Source: Timema cristinae (lineage: Eukaryota > Arthropoda > Insecta > Phasmatodea > Timematidae). Taken from it: 64,000 nucleotides of DNA. The number at the start of each line of letters is the position of its first letter. Position 1 is the stretch's first letter. A program made the translations under genes and the position numbers. Below the pieces are notes generated by a model, which had not been told where the DNA came from, searched no databases, and saw only the letters and a program-made list of their open reading frames with translations. This document shows positions 12,401 to 23,498 of the stretch, one piece after another. The DNA lies in assembly GCA_039000515.1 (NCBI GenBank), contig JBCFYV010000001.1:49472184-49536183 (forward strand). The letters are read 5' to 3'.

Positions 12401-13363
12401 ATGGGGAAGAATAAGGAAAATGGTTCTTTGGATATGTTTGCAGGTAAATATGATTTTATATTGAAAATAACCTTCCCAAAGATTCAATTGTAAGAGTTAT
12501 AATTGATCTGAAGTGAATGGAGACCAGAGTGGGTCCTCTTGATGAAACCCACTTGGTTTGCTGTACAGGGTTTTTCGCTTTAAAATTGCCTGTGTTTGCA
12601 GTTTAATGTAACATTACTCACATAATCAGCAAAGTTGGTTGAAATACTCAATGTAAATGAAAAGGAAGCGAGTCATTCAGATACATCAGAAGGGGGGAAT
12701 CCCTCAGTAGCCATAGTTGAAGGTCTCAATATTTTGGCAGGGGGATTCCCCTTCAAGCAAAACAGCAGCTGCACTTGTGACCATGGTTTAAAGTTTTAAC
12801 TTTAATTTTTTTTTAATATTAAGTACTTTTAAGCTTAAACTAAACTATGCAATTGTGTATGCCAGATTTTTTTAGCTATTGTTTGAAAGTTTAAAAGTTT
12901 CCTGTAAAACCCCATGTTTTTTTCTAACCCCTTGTTGTCAGAATGACCCTACAGTGTCCCTTGTGGTCAATAAAGATTTTCAAACAGTGGTGATAAACAA
13001 ATCTACAGCTTGAATGATACTATCGCACAACCTAAGCTGCCTTGTCTTTAGATTTTTATCTCTCCAGATGATCTGTTGGTAAAATTTGCCTCAAAATCAA
13101 GAAGTGTCCATTATGGTGGGCAAGTATGTAAGTGAAAACGAGGATTCCTTTGCTAAATGTGAGCTTTTTTTTTAAGAATGAACTGAATTTATGATTTACT
13201 ATTTGTATAGCCACCTAAGGAGGATGTATCCTGGATTGGAAATGTATATTTTATTCAGCTATTGGAAGCTGCTATTGATAATAGGGGAAGAGATAAAGTA
13301 GAAACAATAATAAAATTTAGTGATGCAAAATGTTTATTCAGTGGTTTTATATTTAAACACTAA
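12401..13363 (+). CDS. candidate small three-exon gene nested in the SR-protein intron (83 aa, unknown)
   Basis: I do not recognise this protein. Three pieces join in frame at standard splice sites: 12401-12443 (donor G|GTAAAT), 13068-13123 (acceptor tctctccag, donor CAA|GTATGT) and 13211-13363 (acceptor tttgtatag, ending TAA). The 83-residue product starts MGKNKENGSLDMFADDLLV, then KFASKSRSVHYGG, and ends with PPKEDVSWIGNVYFI, LLEAAIDNRGRDKVE and GFIFKH. Composition is protein-like (acidic, amphipathic) without signal peptide, membrane segment or known motif. Introns are 624 and 87 bases. It is antisense to the host gene. A stronger donor four bases after the chosen exon 2 donor would cause a quick stop, so the model rests on in-frame continuity. 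It could instead be an old transposon remnant. Confidence 0.42.
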
Positions 13364-14449
13364 AGTAGGGTTCAAACTATTGAAATTATGGAAATAGTAT
13401 TTACATATTATATAAAATCCTTAACCAACATGCTTATGGAAGTTGTAAGGTCTATCAAAAACTTAATAATATTTCACTCAAAATAACTAATAAAGGTATT
13501 TATGTTGTTGGATCATCTGAATGTTTAAATGTAGAAAAACCATTTCATATGTTTGCAAACAGTGATATTAGTCTAGTTTCACAGTTTCTGGTTAGAATTG
13601 TTCATTTATTACAATGTTTAAAATTTACATAAAATATTATACACACACAATTAAATAAAAATTATTTTAAAAATTTCAGAATGTAGCAACCTCCGCAATG
13701 GAAGTGAGTTAAATTTGGGGGGGGGGGGAGGAAATCCAAGAGTGTAAGGTTCAAAATTGTTAAAATAATGGGTCACCTGACATAGAATTACCTGCACCAT
13801 AAAAACAAATTGTTCATGGTTTTATTATGTTTATTTGTGGGAATTTAACCTAATTTTTTTAAATATCACAAAAACTAATTTAAATGATCACTCTCAAGAA
13901 TTTAAACGTTAATTCAAAATTTTCATTTTTTACAATTCTGGAAAGCTTAGATCTTTATTTATTATTTGTGTTAAGTGTTTTCTCTCAAATTTGAGATAAG
14001 AAGTATGTTGCTCACTGAGACAATTTTATTCAACTTAATATTTGTCAAATTCTCATACTATAACTAACTTTCCAGGATTATCAATATTAATTTTATTTAC
14101 TGATTAAAGTATTCCTCAAAGTATAACTATCAATGAACCAAGTTTAATTTTAATAAAAGAAAACAAACATTGCAGCAAAATGTGTAATATAACTTATCAG
14201 AATGAACCACTTTAATGACAGCTACACAATTTTGGAACTTAAATACCCAAAAAATGTATAAACCAGTAAATTTATCATGATAATTTAAAAGAGTATGGGA
14301 GTTCATAGTTGATTCCCTCAAATTAAGTTTTGATATTTATAAAAATAATCTCAAATAATATTTCAATGAATTTTCCCTCCCACAAAATGGCCTAATGGCA
14401 TAAATTTTAATTCCCATTCCAGTCATTTGAAAAAAATTACAGTACTTAC
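13364..14449. other. unassigned interval before the start exons
   Basis: AT-rich, with a G-run at 13719-13729. It may contain the 3' UTR of the nested gene candidate. No exon seen. Confidence 0.4.
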
Positions 14450-14576
14450 ACAAAACCCATAACCGTTCTTGAGGAGAACATCGCGAATGCGGCCAAAGCC
14501 TTTGAAAAATCGTTCAAGGTCTTTCTCCCTGACTCCGTATGGAAGGCCTCCGACATACACTTTTGTCCCTACCATG
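14450..14576 (-). CDS. B52: B52/SRp55 alternative start exon A1 (RRM1 N-terminal half)
   Basis: The exon begins one base before the ATG (at 14575), directly after a ctttgcag acceptor, and ends at a GTAAGT donor at 14449. It encodes 42 residues, starting MVGTKVYVGGLPYGV, and ending phase 0. RNP2 is the VYVGGL segment; the sequence then runs through RDVLLKNGYGFC. The family normally has GFVEF across this junction. Here joining to exon 2 gives GFCEF, either a real substitution or a small base error at the donor. The protein matches the usual insect B52 N-terminus. It is the downstream member of a tandem pair with A2, 50 bases away. Confidence 0.9.
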
Positions 14577-14626
14577 CTGCAAAGAACAGAAAACAATTCG
14601 AAAACGTAAGTCTGTGTGAAACTTAC

Positions 14627-14749
14627 CACAAGGCAAATCCATTCTTCATTGCAACCTCCTTGATTCTACCATATTTCCGGAAGAACTTCTCAAGGTCGCG
14701 TTCACGCACCCGGTAAGTTAATCCACCAACGAAAACTCGGGTGCCCATT
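14627..14749 (-). CDS. B52: B52/SRp55 alternative start exon A2 (divergent duplicate of A1)
   Basis: The exon begins one base before an ATG (at 14748), after a tttcctttag acceptor, and ends at a GTAAGT donor at 14626. It encodes a second version of the same RRM1 segment, starting MGTRVFVGGLTYRVRERDL and continuing through KEVAMKNGFA. It aligns residue for residue with A1, at about 60% identity by eye. As written it is 122 coding bases and ends out of phase. One extra T in the TTT run near 14631 would give GFAFV, 41 codons and the phase 0 needed by exon 2, so a one-base sequence error is likely. Only 50 bases separate it from A1, so the two are probably never spliced together. Confidence 0.85.
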
Positions 14750-15189
14750 CTAAAGGAAATAAAAGCAGCCTATCACACATTTGTAGGTTGTAATATTAAT
14801 GTTAGCCTATGACTTAAGTATGATCTATCAGCAATTGCAAAATAGTTTACTTTTTAATAAATCCATATAAAAATGATTGAAAACATTCCTTAAGACCCAA
14901 CTTATGTCATACACACTACTTAAACTACTAAAATTGTTTAGAAACATTTAAATGTTGTTGGGAAATGTTGCTAACTTATAACGATTTATCCTAAAAGGTT
15001 TTTCATTATACTACTAAATAGGACCTAAAAGTAGTTTTTTTCCTATTTATGAACCTCCAAGTAAATTACTACAAAAGAATAATTACAGCCTAAAATTCTA
15101 AAGATAAAATAGACTTAGTTTTAAGAATATAGTTTAGACACAAACAATTGGAACTAGACAAATAAGTGACTAGTGAGGTTAGATGGTGT

Positions 15190-16312
15190 TGGTAATGGGA
15201 ATTATCGAATAATCATTCGATTCTTTGAAAAATAATCGAAAGAATCATTTGAATGATTTTGAAAGGTAGTAAAGTTGGATGTTCGCTAGCTATTACTACT
15301 TCTGATTAAAAGTAGTTACTAGTTGCTGGTTTTGCTTTATGCTACTATTCTCTTCACCCTGCTTTTGCATTCCTTTGTGTTTGCAGCTTATTAACATTTT
15401 TCTATTAGGTACTGTATTTAGTTATTTTTGCCGGTATCAAAGACCGCAAAAAAACCGCCACAGCAAAATATCATGCAGTGAACATAATCGCATAGGTACA
15501 TCACCATTAATAGAAATACTTTCGTGTACGATGAATAAAGAATATATGTTTCCCTTTGTCTTTAAGAGTATAAATAGTAAATAATTGACCCTCTAATATT
15601 TACTACACATAAAAAAATAAGCTTAAAATAATATTTATATATCAGGTAGGTGATAAAATACTTGAGATTTGAATATCTGAATAAATTATATGGCTCCTGA
15701 AAGCTTCACTAAGAAATTAGAATCAAAACACACAATTATCACATCAAACAACAACGCAAGTTTGCTGTCTAATGATATTTTGTGTTATAAGAATGTAAAA
15801 TTAGTGCAATGAATAAAATTATAATACAATCTGAATAATACAGCCAGGCAATGTTTCAACGTTACAAAAATGATCTCTCAACCCATGCAGGTTATTTGCG
15901 TTTAGTTAATGTGGAAGGTAAAATTTAAAGGAAATGAAAAAGAACAATCTACGTAGCAAAATAATTTTATCATTTTGTAATTTTAATTATGTTTGGCTGA
16001 TATTAGATTGTAAACTGTGACACCAATTCTTAAACTTTGTATTAAATTAGCCTTATAATCATTTGAAAGTGTAAGGTCAATTATTGTGTAGCAATGGGGT
16101 ATATTTAAAATGAACATAAGAGAAATGAAGACCTGTATAAAGATAGCCTGGAAACATTCAGTCATTAGATCGATTTTCCTCAGCACTTCTGGCAAGGAAG
16201 TGGTAAGAGAATGAATTGGCCAGCTCGTGTCAAGTCAGCTAATGTTTCCATTCGAATAATTTTGAAATAATAGAATGAATCGATTCTAATCGTCCGATTC
16301 TGCCCATCATTA
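15190..16312. mobile_element. non-autonomous hAT-like element (1.1 kb)
   Basis: The left end TGGTAATGGGAATTATCGAA and the right end, read in reverse, TAATGATGGGCAGAATCG form imperfect TIRs, with attcgattc blocks inside each. The flanks gatggtgt (15182-15189) and gaaggtgt (16313-16320) match at seven of eight bases. No transposase fragment is recognisable. Confidence 0.65.
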
Positions 16313-16320
16313 GAAGGTGT

Positions 16321-17913
16321 TTGAAAAAGCATTAGAGCTTTGATATGGGGAATGGTGGAGGGGGGACTAGACTGTCAGTACACAACTATATTTCAGGGAG
16401 GAAGGGTAGAGGAAAACTATCAACTCTTTGTTTGAATTGGTGTAGTTAGTTTTTCAACTTTTATTCAATAAAAACCCTAAAAGTTTAAGTCTCTTTGTAA
16501 CTTATAGTTGTGTTTTGGGATAGGAAATTTCTTGAATTTTCCAGCCACAAATAAATGTCCGCATTTAGTTGGGAGTAAAGTGTAAAAGAAAGGCTCGTGA
16601 GGAATTGGGAGTGTAATATGCTTTCCTTAATTATTTAGCCATGAGCTCTCTTCAATCCTTTCCTTCAATTATTTACATTATGAGCTCTTTATTCCTCAAA
16701 TAACTCCTGCTGGTGTGTAAGACAAGTGGATTCAAAAGTAACCTAATCAAATTGTAAATAAAATATTGTCTCTAATTTTCAAATAAAATTAATATATAGC
16801 CTATTATAAAAATGGTAATAACTTAAGAGAATAAAAGTACTTACTATGCATAAAATAATTATAAGAAAAATAGGTTCCAAAGTCTTAAGCCAAATTAATC
16901 AAGGACCAAAAATTTTACTTTAAATAAGGATTTTATAATTTTCCAGAAAAGCTGCTCTATTTAAGCAAATTAATGTGCTAAAATGAGACAAAATGTTAAG
17001 CTTTACATTATAACTTTGGATCTATTGACTGCACACCCTAATAAAAAATACTGAAAAATATGATTTTGCCTGCTGAATCTATGGATCCAAAAAATGTCAT
17101 GAAAGTAAAAAAAATCACATTAGGGCCACAATGGGGCTAGTATGGTACAGCTACATTGTGTCTACTCAACTTGACCAATGAAATTTCCAACTTTTCCCCT
17201 AATCATTTCCTAAAATTCCCGACTAAAGAGTATGTCACATCCTTCTAATTGCCCCCTCTCCACCCTCATTTTCCTATTAATCCTTTTTATGAATAATAAT
17301 AAGTTTTATAATTTGAATAAACATTTATTTTAAATTCATATTAACATCATTTACTAGGAATTATAAAAAATATTATTACAAACTACAAACAAAAAAACTA
17401 GTTTGAATAATATTATTTACTGTTTTAATGATTATAATATTTCATATTTTGAGTAAAGCAAATTTTCTTAGATTTTTTTTAATTTATCAAATTCCTGACT
17501 TATTCCTGTTTTTTACCCGATCACTTCAAATTCCTGGTTAATTTCCATTTTCCCTGGATGGTAGCACCTGCTTGGCTATGAGGCTAAAGTGATACACCCT
17601 TATATCTATTGGTTATCAACACTAAAGAAATGGGAGTCCTGTATCGAAATGGCCTTTGGAGTCAAATGTATCACCCACATTTTGTTTTTGTCTAAACCAT
17701 GTGTAATTGTTTATGCGCTCACCAGCGTGACCATGAAGACCCCCTACATTAACACCCTAAAATATATTATCATAATTTTTAGAAAAATAACTATGCAGAA
17801 AATTATCCACAACCCTTGAATTATATTTGATGAACTTTTAATCGAACATAGTGGAAAAATATGGTACACAGCTTATATGAAATAATTATTCTTTTTGGTG
17901 GACTTTTTATGTT
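16321..17913. other. unassigned intergenic or 5' intron sequence
   Basis: AT-rich. Repeated ttcctg/aattcc phrases around 17170-17560 hint at an old repeat. The 76-codon frame at 17589-17819 has no motif. The 18153-18983 interval is likewise unassigned. Confidence 0.4.
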
Positions 17914-18152
17914 TATTAGCACCACGTCTTACTAACTGTTCGGGTTATACGCTTTAAGTACTAATTACGCTAATGAATTAGGAATTGGGAAGGTTGAATT
18001 AGAGGAAGTGAACCCACATTTGCGTGGAGGGAGTGGAAAACCGTGTAGGAAAAACCACCCCAGTTCACCCGACCGAAAATTCGAACCTCGATCTCCCCGT
18101 CCTAAGCAGTCGAGCTCAACACGATTAGCGCGTTAGCCACCAGGCGAGTGAT
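17914..18152 (-). repeat. SINE-B copy
   Basis: Reverse copy: tail ttagcaccacgtcttactaac with ttcgggttatacgc, the body with ggaaaaaccacccc, and a head with ttcgaacctcgatctccccg (B box) ending in cgcgttagccac. Moderately diverged. Confidence 0.82.
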
Positions 18153-18983
18153 GTTATATGTTCCAATATTATCATATTGCCCCACAACTTTGGGTGTCTT
18201 TTAACTTGGGCTACAATTATAATATTCAAAGTTTCAAAAGTTGACAAGACTCGCCATTTCTTTCTCTATAAAGCGCAATTTCAACTACTCACATGAGTAT
18301 AAATTTTAAGTCCCTCACAACAAAATATTCCAAGTTGGACAGAAAAGTTTTTGCCCCAAAAAATGTAGGTTTAGTTGTATTTTTATGTCCACAGTGATTT
18401 GAATTTGAATGGATTCATTATGAACAACAATTAAGGAATATATTCCCAGCGAAAATTTGTTTTGAATTTTACTAACCACTTTAATTTTGTGTGTCACATT
18501 AGCTCCATTTGTTTGCATTTCTCATACTAGCCCTGATTCACCCAATAGGATATTAAAGAGTGGGATTAAAATTACAATTCATAGGAAAAATTGAAATCGA
18601 TTACAGGGAGCCATGATATAGCCGATTTAGATATATAACTATGGCAACCATCTTTAAATAACCACCATTTTGTTTCTGTTCATATATAGAGTGCCAGCAA
18701 GGCTTTTCAAGAACAGGCAAAGTAGTGACAATTCATAACACTATAAACAATTCTTTAAAAAAGGCCTACAGAATACATTTTGTTCCACAACAATTCCAGG
18801 CATGTGGCAACCTTGGATAATTTATTATTATATACTCTACAGTGAATTAATTCAAAACTTCTTATCCTTATAAAAAATTAGAAACAGGCCTCACAGCCTT
18901 TTTAAGTGGTATGATTAGGCCCTATAGTTTTAGAAAATTGGATTGTAACAAAATTGGGTTAGGACTATTTTGTCCTTGTGTGT

Positions 18984-19750
18984 ATATTCCATTCACGATA
19001 GGTTTTTACCTGGATGACAGTTCGAAAATCATATGTTTAGGTTTTGGGTTTTTGGGTTGCCAACACTTGTAAAAAATCACAGTTTTGTTATAAATTGTAA
19101 AGATCTTTAATTACCTGTTATATATTACTTTTAAAATAACATAAACTTAAGTTTTTTCATATTATTTCATTTTTTTAAATAATTTCTTTTCAACCAACTT
19201 TAAACAATATTTTAACAAAATTAAAAGTACTTATTTTTCGTTTTGGAACGTTACTGATTTTGTATAATATAGTGCACACATCAATACCTTTTAATACAGG
19301 CATCGTATTTACTTGGAAAAGAGAAAATTGTTGTCATTATTTTACATAAATAAATAATTTTATGATTATTTTATCGTATTTTGAATATTTTATCAACTGC
19401 GTGTCTGCATCATTGTAAAAAACTTGCTTACTGTTATGTTCAATCATATGGTTTAGATTCGTCAGTGGCCATTTTTAAGCTATGTTCGTTATAAGTTTTT
19501 GTGAAAGTGGTGTTATATTTTTTCTAAGGGGAATAAAACTATAAATAAACTTTTATGTCCGACCTCAAATAAATATATAAATAATATTTGGGCCTAAACT
19601 ACTGTGGTTAACTATCACAATATATTACCATCTGTTTTCATTACAGTCATCCAAGTGATAGATGTCAGCTGTTGCTAGTGTATATTAGGGATTACTTCTA
19701 GTGACATTTCGAGCTGTCATCCAGGTAAACTTAGCTTGTGAATGACTTAT
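18984..19750 (+). repeat. left arm of the foldback-like element
   Basis: Begins attcacgataggtttttacc, ends gagctgtcatccaggtaaac and ttagcttgtgaatgac. It is inverted relative to the right arm with small indels throughout, so the arms are old enough to have diverged slightly. Confidence 0.75.
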
Positions 19751-20266
19751 AACTTACTACAATATGCAGCCCCAATATTTAGTATTTATTATTACTAGGT
19801 CTAGTTTATTACTATTATCTTATAGCTTTGGGTTTATCAATATATTTCATTTAACTTGGCCTGTTTTTTCCATTTCTCAAAAATTGTGTTCAGATTAACT
19901 GAAATAGCTACCAAGGTTCGGTCTTAACAGGTTTCAATATATATAAATTATGGATGCTTTCAAAGTTGGATTTGAAAAGGCATATTATTTATTTAATTGG
20001 TTTTTATATTGCGACACCATCTAATATGTGTGGCAGTATAAGCCAATCACTTGAACATGGATTCTTGTGAGTTCGTTTACATTGCATGGTTTTATTAATG
20101 TTCAAGATTTCTCCAAACAATAAAAGATAAATCTAATTTTAAATTATTATTCCTACAAACAATTATTTTTGGAATATCCTAGTTTAAGGTTTGCAATGTG
20201 ATCTAAAATAAATGGCTACAGGTATTCTGTGAATCAAAAGAAAAAATATTCTCTAATAGGCCTATG

Positions 20267-20540
20267 GGTGACCTGGTGGTCTAGGGGTAAGGTGTCAGAC
20301 TTCTGTGCTGGCGGCCGGGGTTCAATCCTCGGTCCCGGCACAAATTTATCTGAATACCAAAACCTTCCTTCACCTCTGACAAGACATCTTGTGAATGTGG
20401 GGAATGCCAGGCCTCCACCGTGGTTCGGATTCCACGTTAAACTGTAGGTCCTGCATTTCATCTCACAATCACTCTACCATTACACATTAGCGTAAGTGCG
20501 TATAACCCGAACGGGTAGTAAGACGCGGTGCTAATAATAA
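20267..20540 (+). repeat. tRNA-derived SINE-A, complete with target duplication
   Basis: The head looks like a tRNA, with A box tggtctaggggtaagg and B box ggttcaatcc. A unique body and a tail gtataacccgaacgggtag...gacgcggtgctaa with (TAA)n follow. It is flanked by a 13-bp direct repeat, taataggcctatg (20254-20266 and 20541-20553). It sits in the spacer of the foldback-like element. Confidence 0.88.
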
Positions 20541-21562
20541 TAATAGGCCTATGAAGTCTTTTTCATTAATTAGATAAGGAATATTTTGTATGGAAAAGGG
20601 GCCTTAAATGCACAAGTGTGAATCATTCCACTGTTTACTGGTAATAGAAAATAGTTTTTCAAATAAGATAAATTAAAATTTTAGATTAAATCCAAGCATA
20701 CTTTTAGAAAGTAACAATCATTTGTGTATTTTATGTTCCAAGATGATTTGATAAATATTTATAAATACAGTGGAATCATTTAATAGCGGACACCTCCTAG
20801 ATTGCTGTAACATGTCAACTTTTACCGGTGGAGTACTATCATCGCTCTAGTGTGACAAATTTTTTTTTCACAAACATGTGCTGTATCCTTTTGGCTTTAG
20901 AAACTATTAACACTATTGAATTATTGAAGTTTACAGAAACCACCATGAAAATCATGTTACCACAGACCTAAACAGTTGTGCGTAAACAACTATGATGGAC
21001 CAGTCACAGAAGTCATATAGTTAAGTTTTTCGTGGACCATGTAGTCAATGAAAATGAATTCAATGAAATTTTATTAAATATGGAATCTGATGAAATAAAG
21101 TTACTATAGAAGAATAAATATTCTGAAAATTAGGACAAATTAGACACTAGTGTCTAATTTGTCATTAGTTAACGATATTGTTAGTGGTGTTACTTTATGT
21201 GAAGAACTACCTCCTGATAATTTCTACAGACTACTGATGAACAAAAGCAGGAAAAATAGCCTTAATAAGTGAGAATGAACCTATAATAATTGTTAGTGTA
21301 GACTAGTCTGACAATTAAATCCATCATTTGCCATTTTGATTCTAATTCCGGCATAAAATCTAGTATTTTTACGGATGAAGCCGTTTTGGTAAAACTAAAT
21401 AATAGATATTATGAACAAGGTACCACCATAACTCATCTTTCATCAGGTTCAAATTTGAAACTATGGAAACCAGCACATGTAAATTTAATGTATACATTTC
21501 TAGTAGCCATGTTTATAATTTTAAAATATTTAAATTCATACCACTTGAACACAGTTTTAACC

Positions 21563-22343
21563 TATAAGGCATTCACGAGCTAAGTTTACCTGGATGACAG
21601 CTCGAAATTTTACTAGAAGTAATCCCTAATATATCACTACACCAACAGCTGACATCTATCACTTTGGATGCACTGTAATGAAAACAGATGGTAATATATT
21701 GTGATAGTTAACCACAGTAATTTAGGCCAATATTATTTATATATTTATTTGAGTTCAGACACAAAGTTTATTTATAGTTTTATTCCCCTTATAAAAATAT
21801 AATACCACGTTCACAAAAACTTCTAACGAACATATCTTTAAAATGGCGGCTGACGAATCTAAACCATATGATTGAACATAACGGTAAACAAGTTTTTTAC
21901 AATGATACAGACACGCAGTTAATGAAAATATTTTATTCTGTTAAATATTTAAAAATACAATAAAATAATCATAAAATCATTTATTGTATGTAAAAAAATT
22001 ACAAGTATTTTCTCTTTTCCAAGTAAATACGATGCCTTTAATAAAAGATATTGATGTGTACACTATATTACACAAAATCGGTAATGTTCCAAAACGAAAA
22101 ATAAGTACTTTTAATTATGTTTAAAATATTGTTTCGAATTGGAAAAAAGAAATTATTTTTAAAAAATGATATAGTATGAAAAAACTTAAGTTTACGTTAT
22201 TTTAATGTAATATATAACAGGTAATTAAAGATATTTACATTTATAACCAAACTGTGATCTTTTACAAGTGTTGGCAACCTAAAACCTAAACATATGATTT
22301 TCGAACTGTCATCCAGGTAAAAACCTATCGTGAACGGAATATA
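21563..22343 (-). repeat. right arm of the foldback-like element
   Basis: Begins cattcacgagctaagtttac and ends gaactgtcatccaggtaaaa followed by acctatcgtgaacggaat, the inverse of the left arm. Confidence 0.75.
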
Positions 22344-22884
22344 TTTGGGCCTTATACTGTGGGTTTTTATTCTTCAGAATCTCCCAGTTTTGGGTTTTCC
22401 ACACACCAAATTAAGTAGCAAAATCATGAACACTTAACTTTTCTTTAAAACTCCTTTCACAGTTAATTTATCTTTCAGGGAGGTGCTTACATTTTAGAGA
22501 CATTTTATGAGCCGAAAAAAGTACCACTTTAATAAAAATTACAACTTAGAAGAATCACAAGTTTAGTCACTAAAGAGTGCAGTACAGAATAAACATTTCA
22601 ACCAAACCTTGCTAATGACTCAAAAGGGGTGGAAGCTATGACCTTGTTGAGATTTCTGTGTAGGCTATTATAGAAACTTCAACTAGAAGGGGAAGGTAAG
22701 CACTGCTTACACTTCACTTGAGACAATAGCATTCATAAAATTTAATGTTTCTCTTTCTAGAAATTGTAATGCATAACTATGAGTCTAGAGCAGTGTCCAA
22801 TTCAGTTATTGAGATTCTGTTATTGGGGAGTTGTTTCAGCATAAGAGGCTATGTTATTTTGCTGGGGAAATTTCAACTCTAGTA

Positions 22885-22930
22885 GTATTTTGAGCTGTCA
22901 CCCAAGTAAACTTAGGTTGTGAATGAATCA
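22885..22930 (+). repeat. third copy of the foldback-arm end motif
   Basis: ttttgagctgtcacccaagt followed by aaacttaggttgtgaatgaa matches the inner arm end (gagctgtcatccaggtaaac, ttagcttgtgaatgac) with several changes. It suggests a further decayed element here. Confidence 0.5.
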
Positions 22931-23141
22931 TCATAATGAAAGGACTTGTTTAAATTATAAGTTTAATTGATAGCTCAAATCGCGTTGCAAATATATGTAT
23001 CATGATTCTTATGTAACTTGCATTTCAAGAGTATTCTGGATATTTTCTCAAAAAGTTTATTTAGATTTTACTGATTGGCTGACTGCTTGCCAATGGCTCC
23101 TGTCTAAGCAGTTTTCTTTATTGGAGTTTTATTGAACATGG

Positions 23142-23498
23142 GCTGTATCCGAAAGTACACATGGCTTGATGCAGGGAGACTTGATGAATGTACACTTTTC
23201 ACACACTTGAGATCAACTATTTTAAATGCCATCTATCAGCCCGTTAATGCAGATCACATTACTTTTAAGAGTTCTCTCTAACTCTAGCAGACAAATATAT
23301 AAGTGCCTTACAAACACTGCATCAAGGGCATGTCAAGGGTGACTTGATGTCGCTCTTGGGCTCAGGGGTGTGTGAGGGGTGCATTGGCACACTGTGACAA
23401 TTCTGACAGATCTACACTTGATCACATGATTGTCAATGTAACAAACAAGTTAACATCAAGGGTTGACACCGTGTAAAGTACATTATTCAGATACAGCC
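23142..23498. mobile_element. small TIR element (about 360 bp), nested
   Basis: The left end gggctgtatccgaaagtac and right end, in reverse, ggctgtatctgaataatgtac form inverted repeats. It splits a sequence related to the 24.6-24.8-kb part of the next element (gctgactgcttg on the left, ggttggtacggtcatatgat on the right), so it is a younger insertion into an older repeat. Confidence 0.58.

Larger units (their letters stand above)
3503..14749 (-). other. B52: SR splicing factor gene (B52/SRp55, SRSF4/5/6-like), 5' coding part
   Basis: Gene span of the coding exons visible in the window. SR proteins bind exonic enhancers through RRM domains and recruit the spliceosome through an RS domain in the nucleus. 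The joined exons give a full RRM1: start exon (A1 or A2), shared exon 2 with DDYRDADDAVYELNGKELL, then 3a or 3b beginning VIVEHARGT or VSVEKARGTP. These match the B52/SRSF4-6 family closely. RRM2, the RS domain and the stop are not found and should lie left of base 1. Both start exons follow splice acceptors, so at least one 5' UTR exon must lie at higher coordinates. The intron between the start exons and exon 2 is about 7.8 kb and contains transposons and a candidate nested gene. Confidence 0.9.
18984..22343. mobile_element. foldback-like element with long inverted arms (3.36 kb)
   Basis: Two arms in opposite orientation, 18984-19750 and 21563-22343, are similar over about 770 bases and enclose a 1.8-kb spacer. 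Each arm itself begins and ends with an inverted copy of tttacctggatgacag followed by ttcgaa or ctcgaa. So each arm looks like a small TIR element, or the whole is a foldback transposon. The spacer holds a SINE-A and a 30-bp palindrome, and no recognisable transposase. No clear target duplication is visible. Confidence 0.75.

Noticed and set aside
12689..12755. Inverted gaaggggggaatccc and gggggattccccttc, 35 bases apart
   Set aside because: A short imperfect hairpin in the first intron of the nested gene candidate; no other copy seen and no role can be argued.
20229..20461. Frames of 72-75 codons on both strands, and a tRNA-like sequence
   Set aside because: All lie in SINE-A. The tRNA-like head lacks a complete cloverleaf and is followed by a SINE body, so it is not a tRNA gene.
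20770..20815. acagtggaatcatttaatag resembling a pogo/Tigger end
   Set aside because: No matching inverted end or transposase motif could be found nearby.
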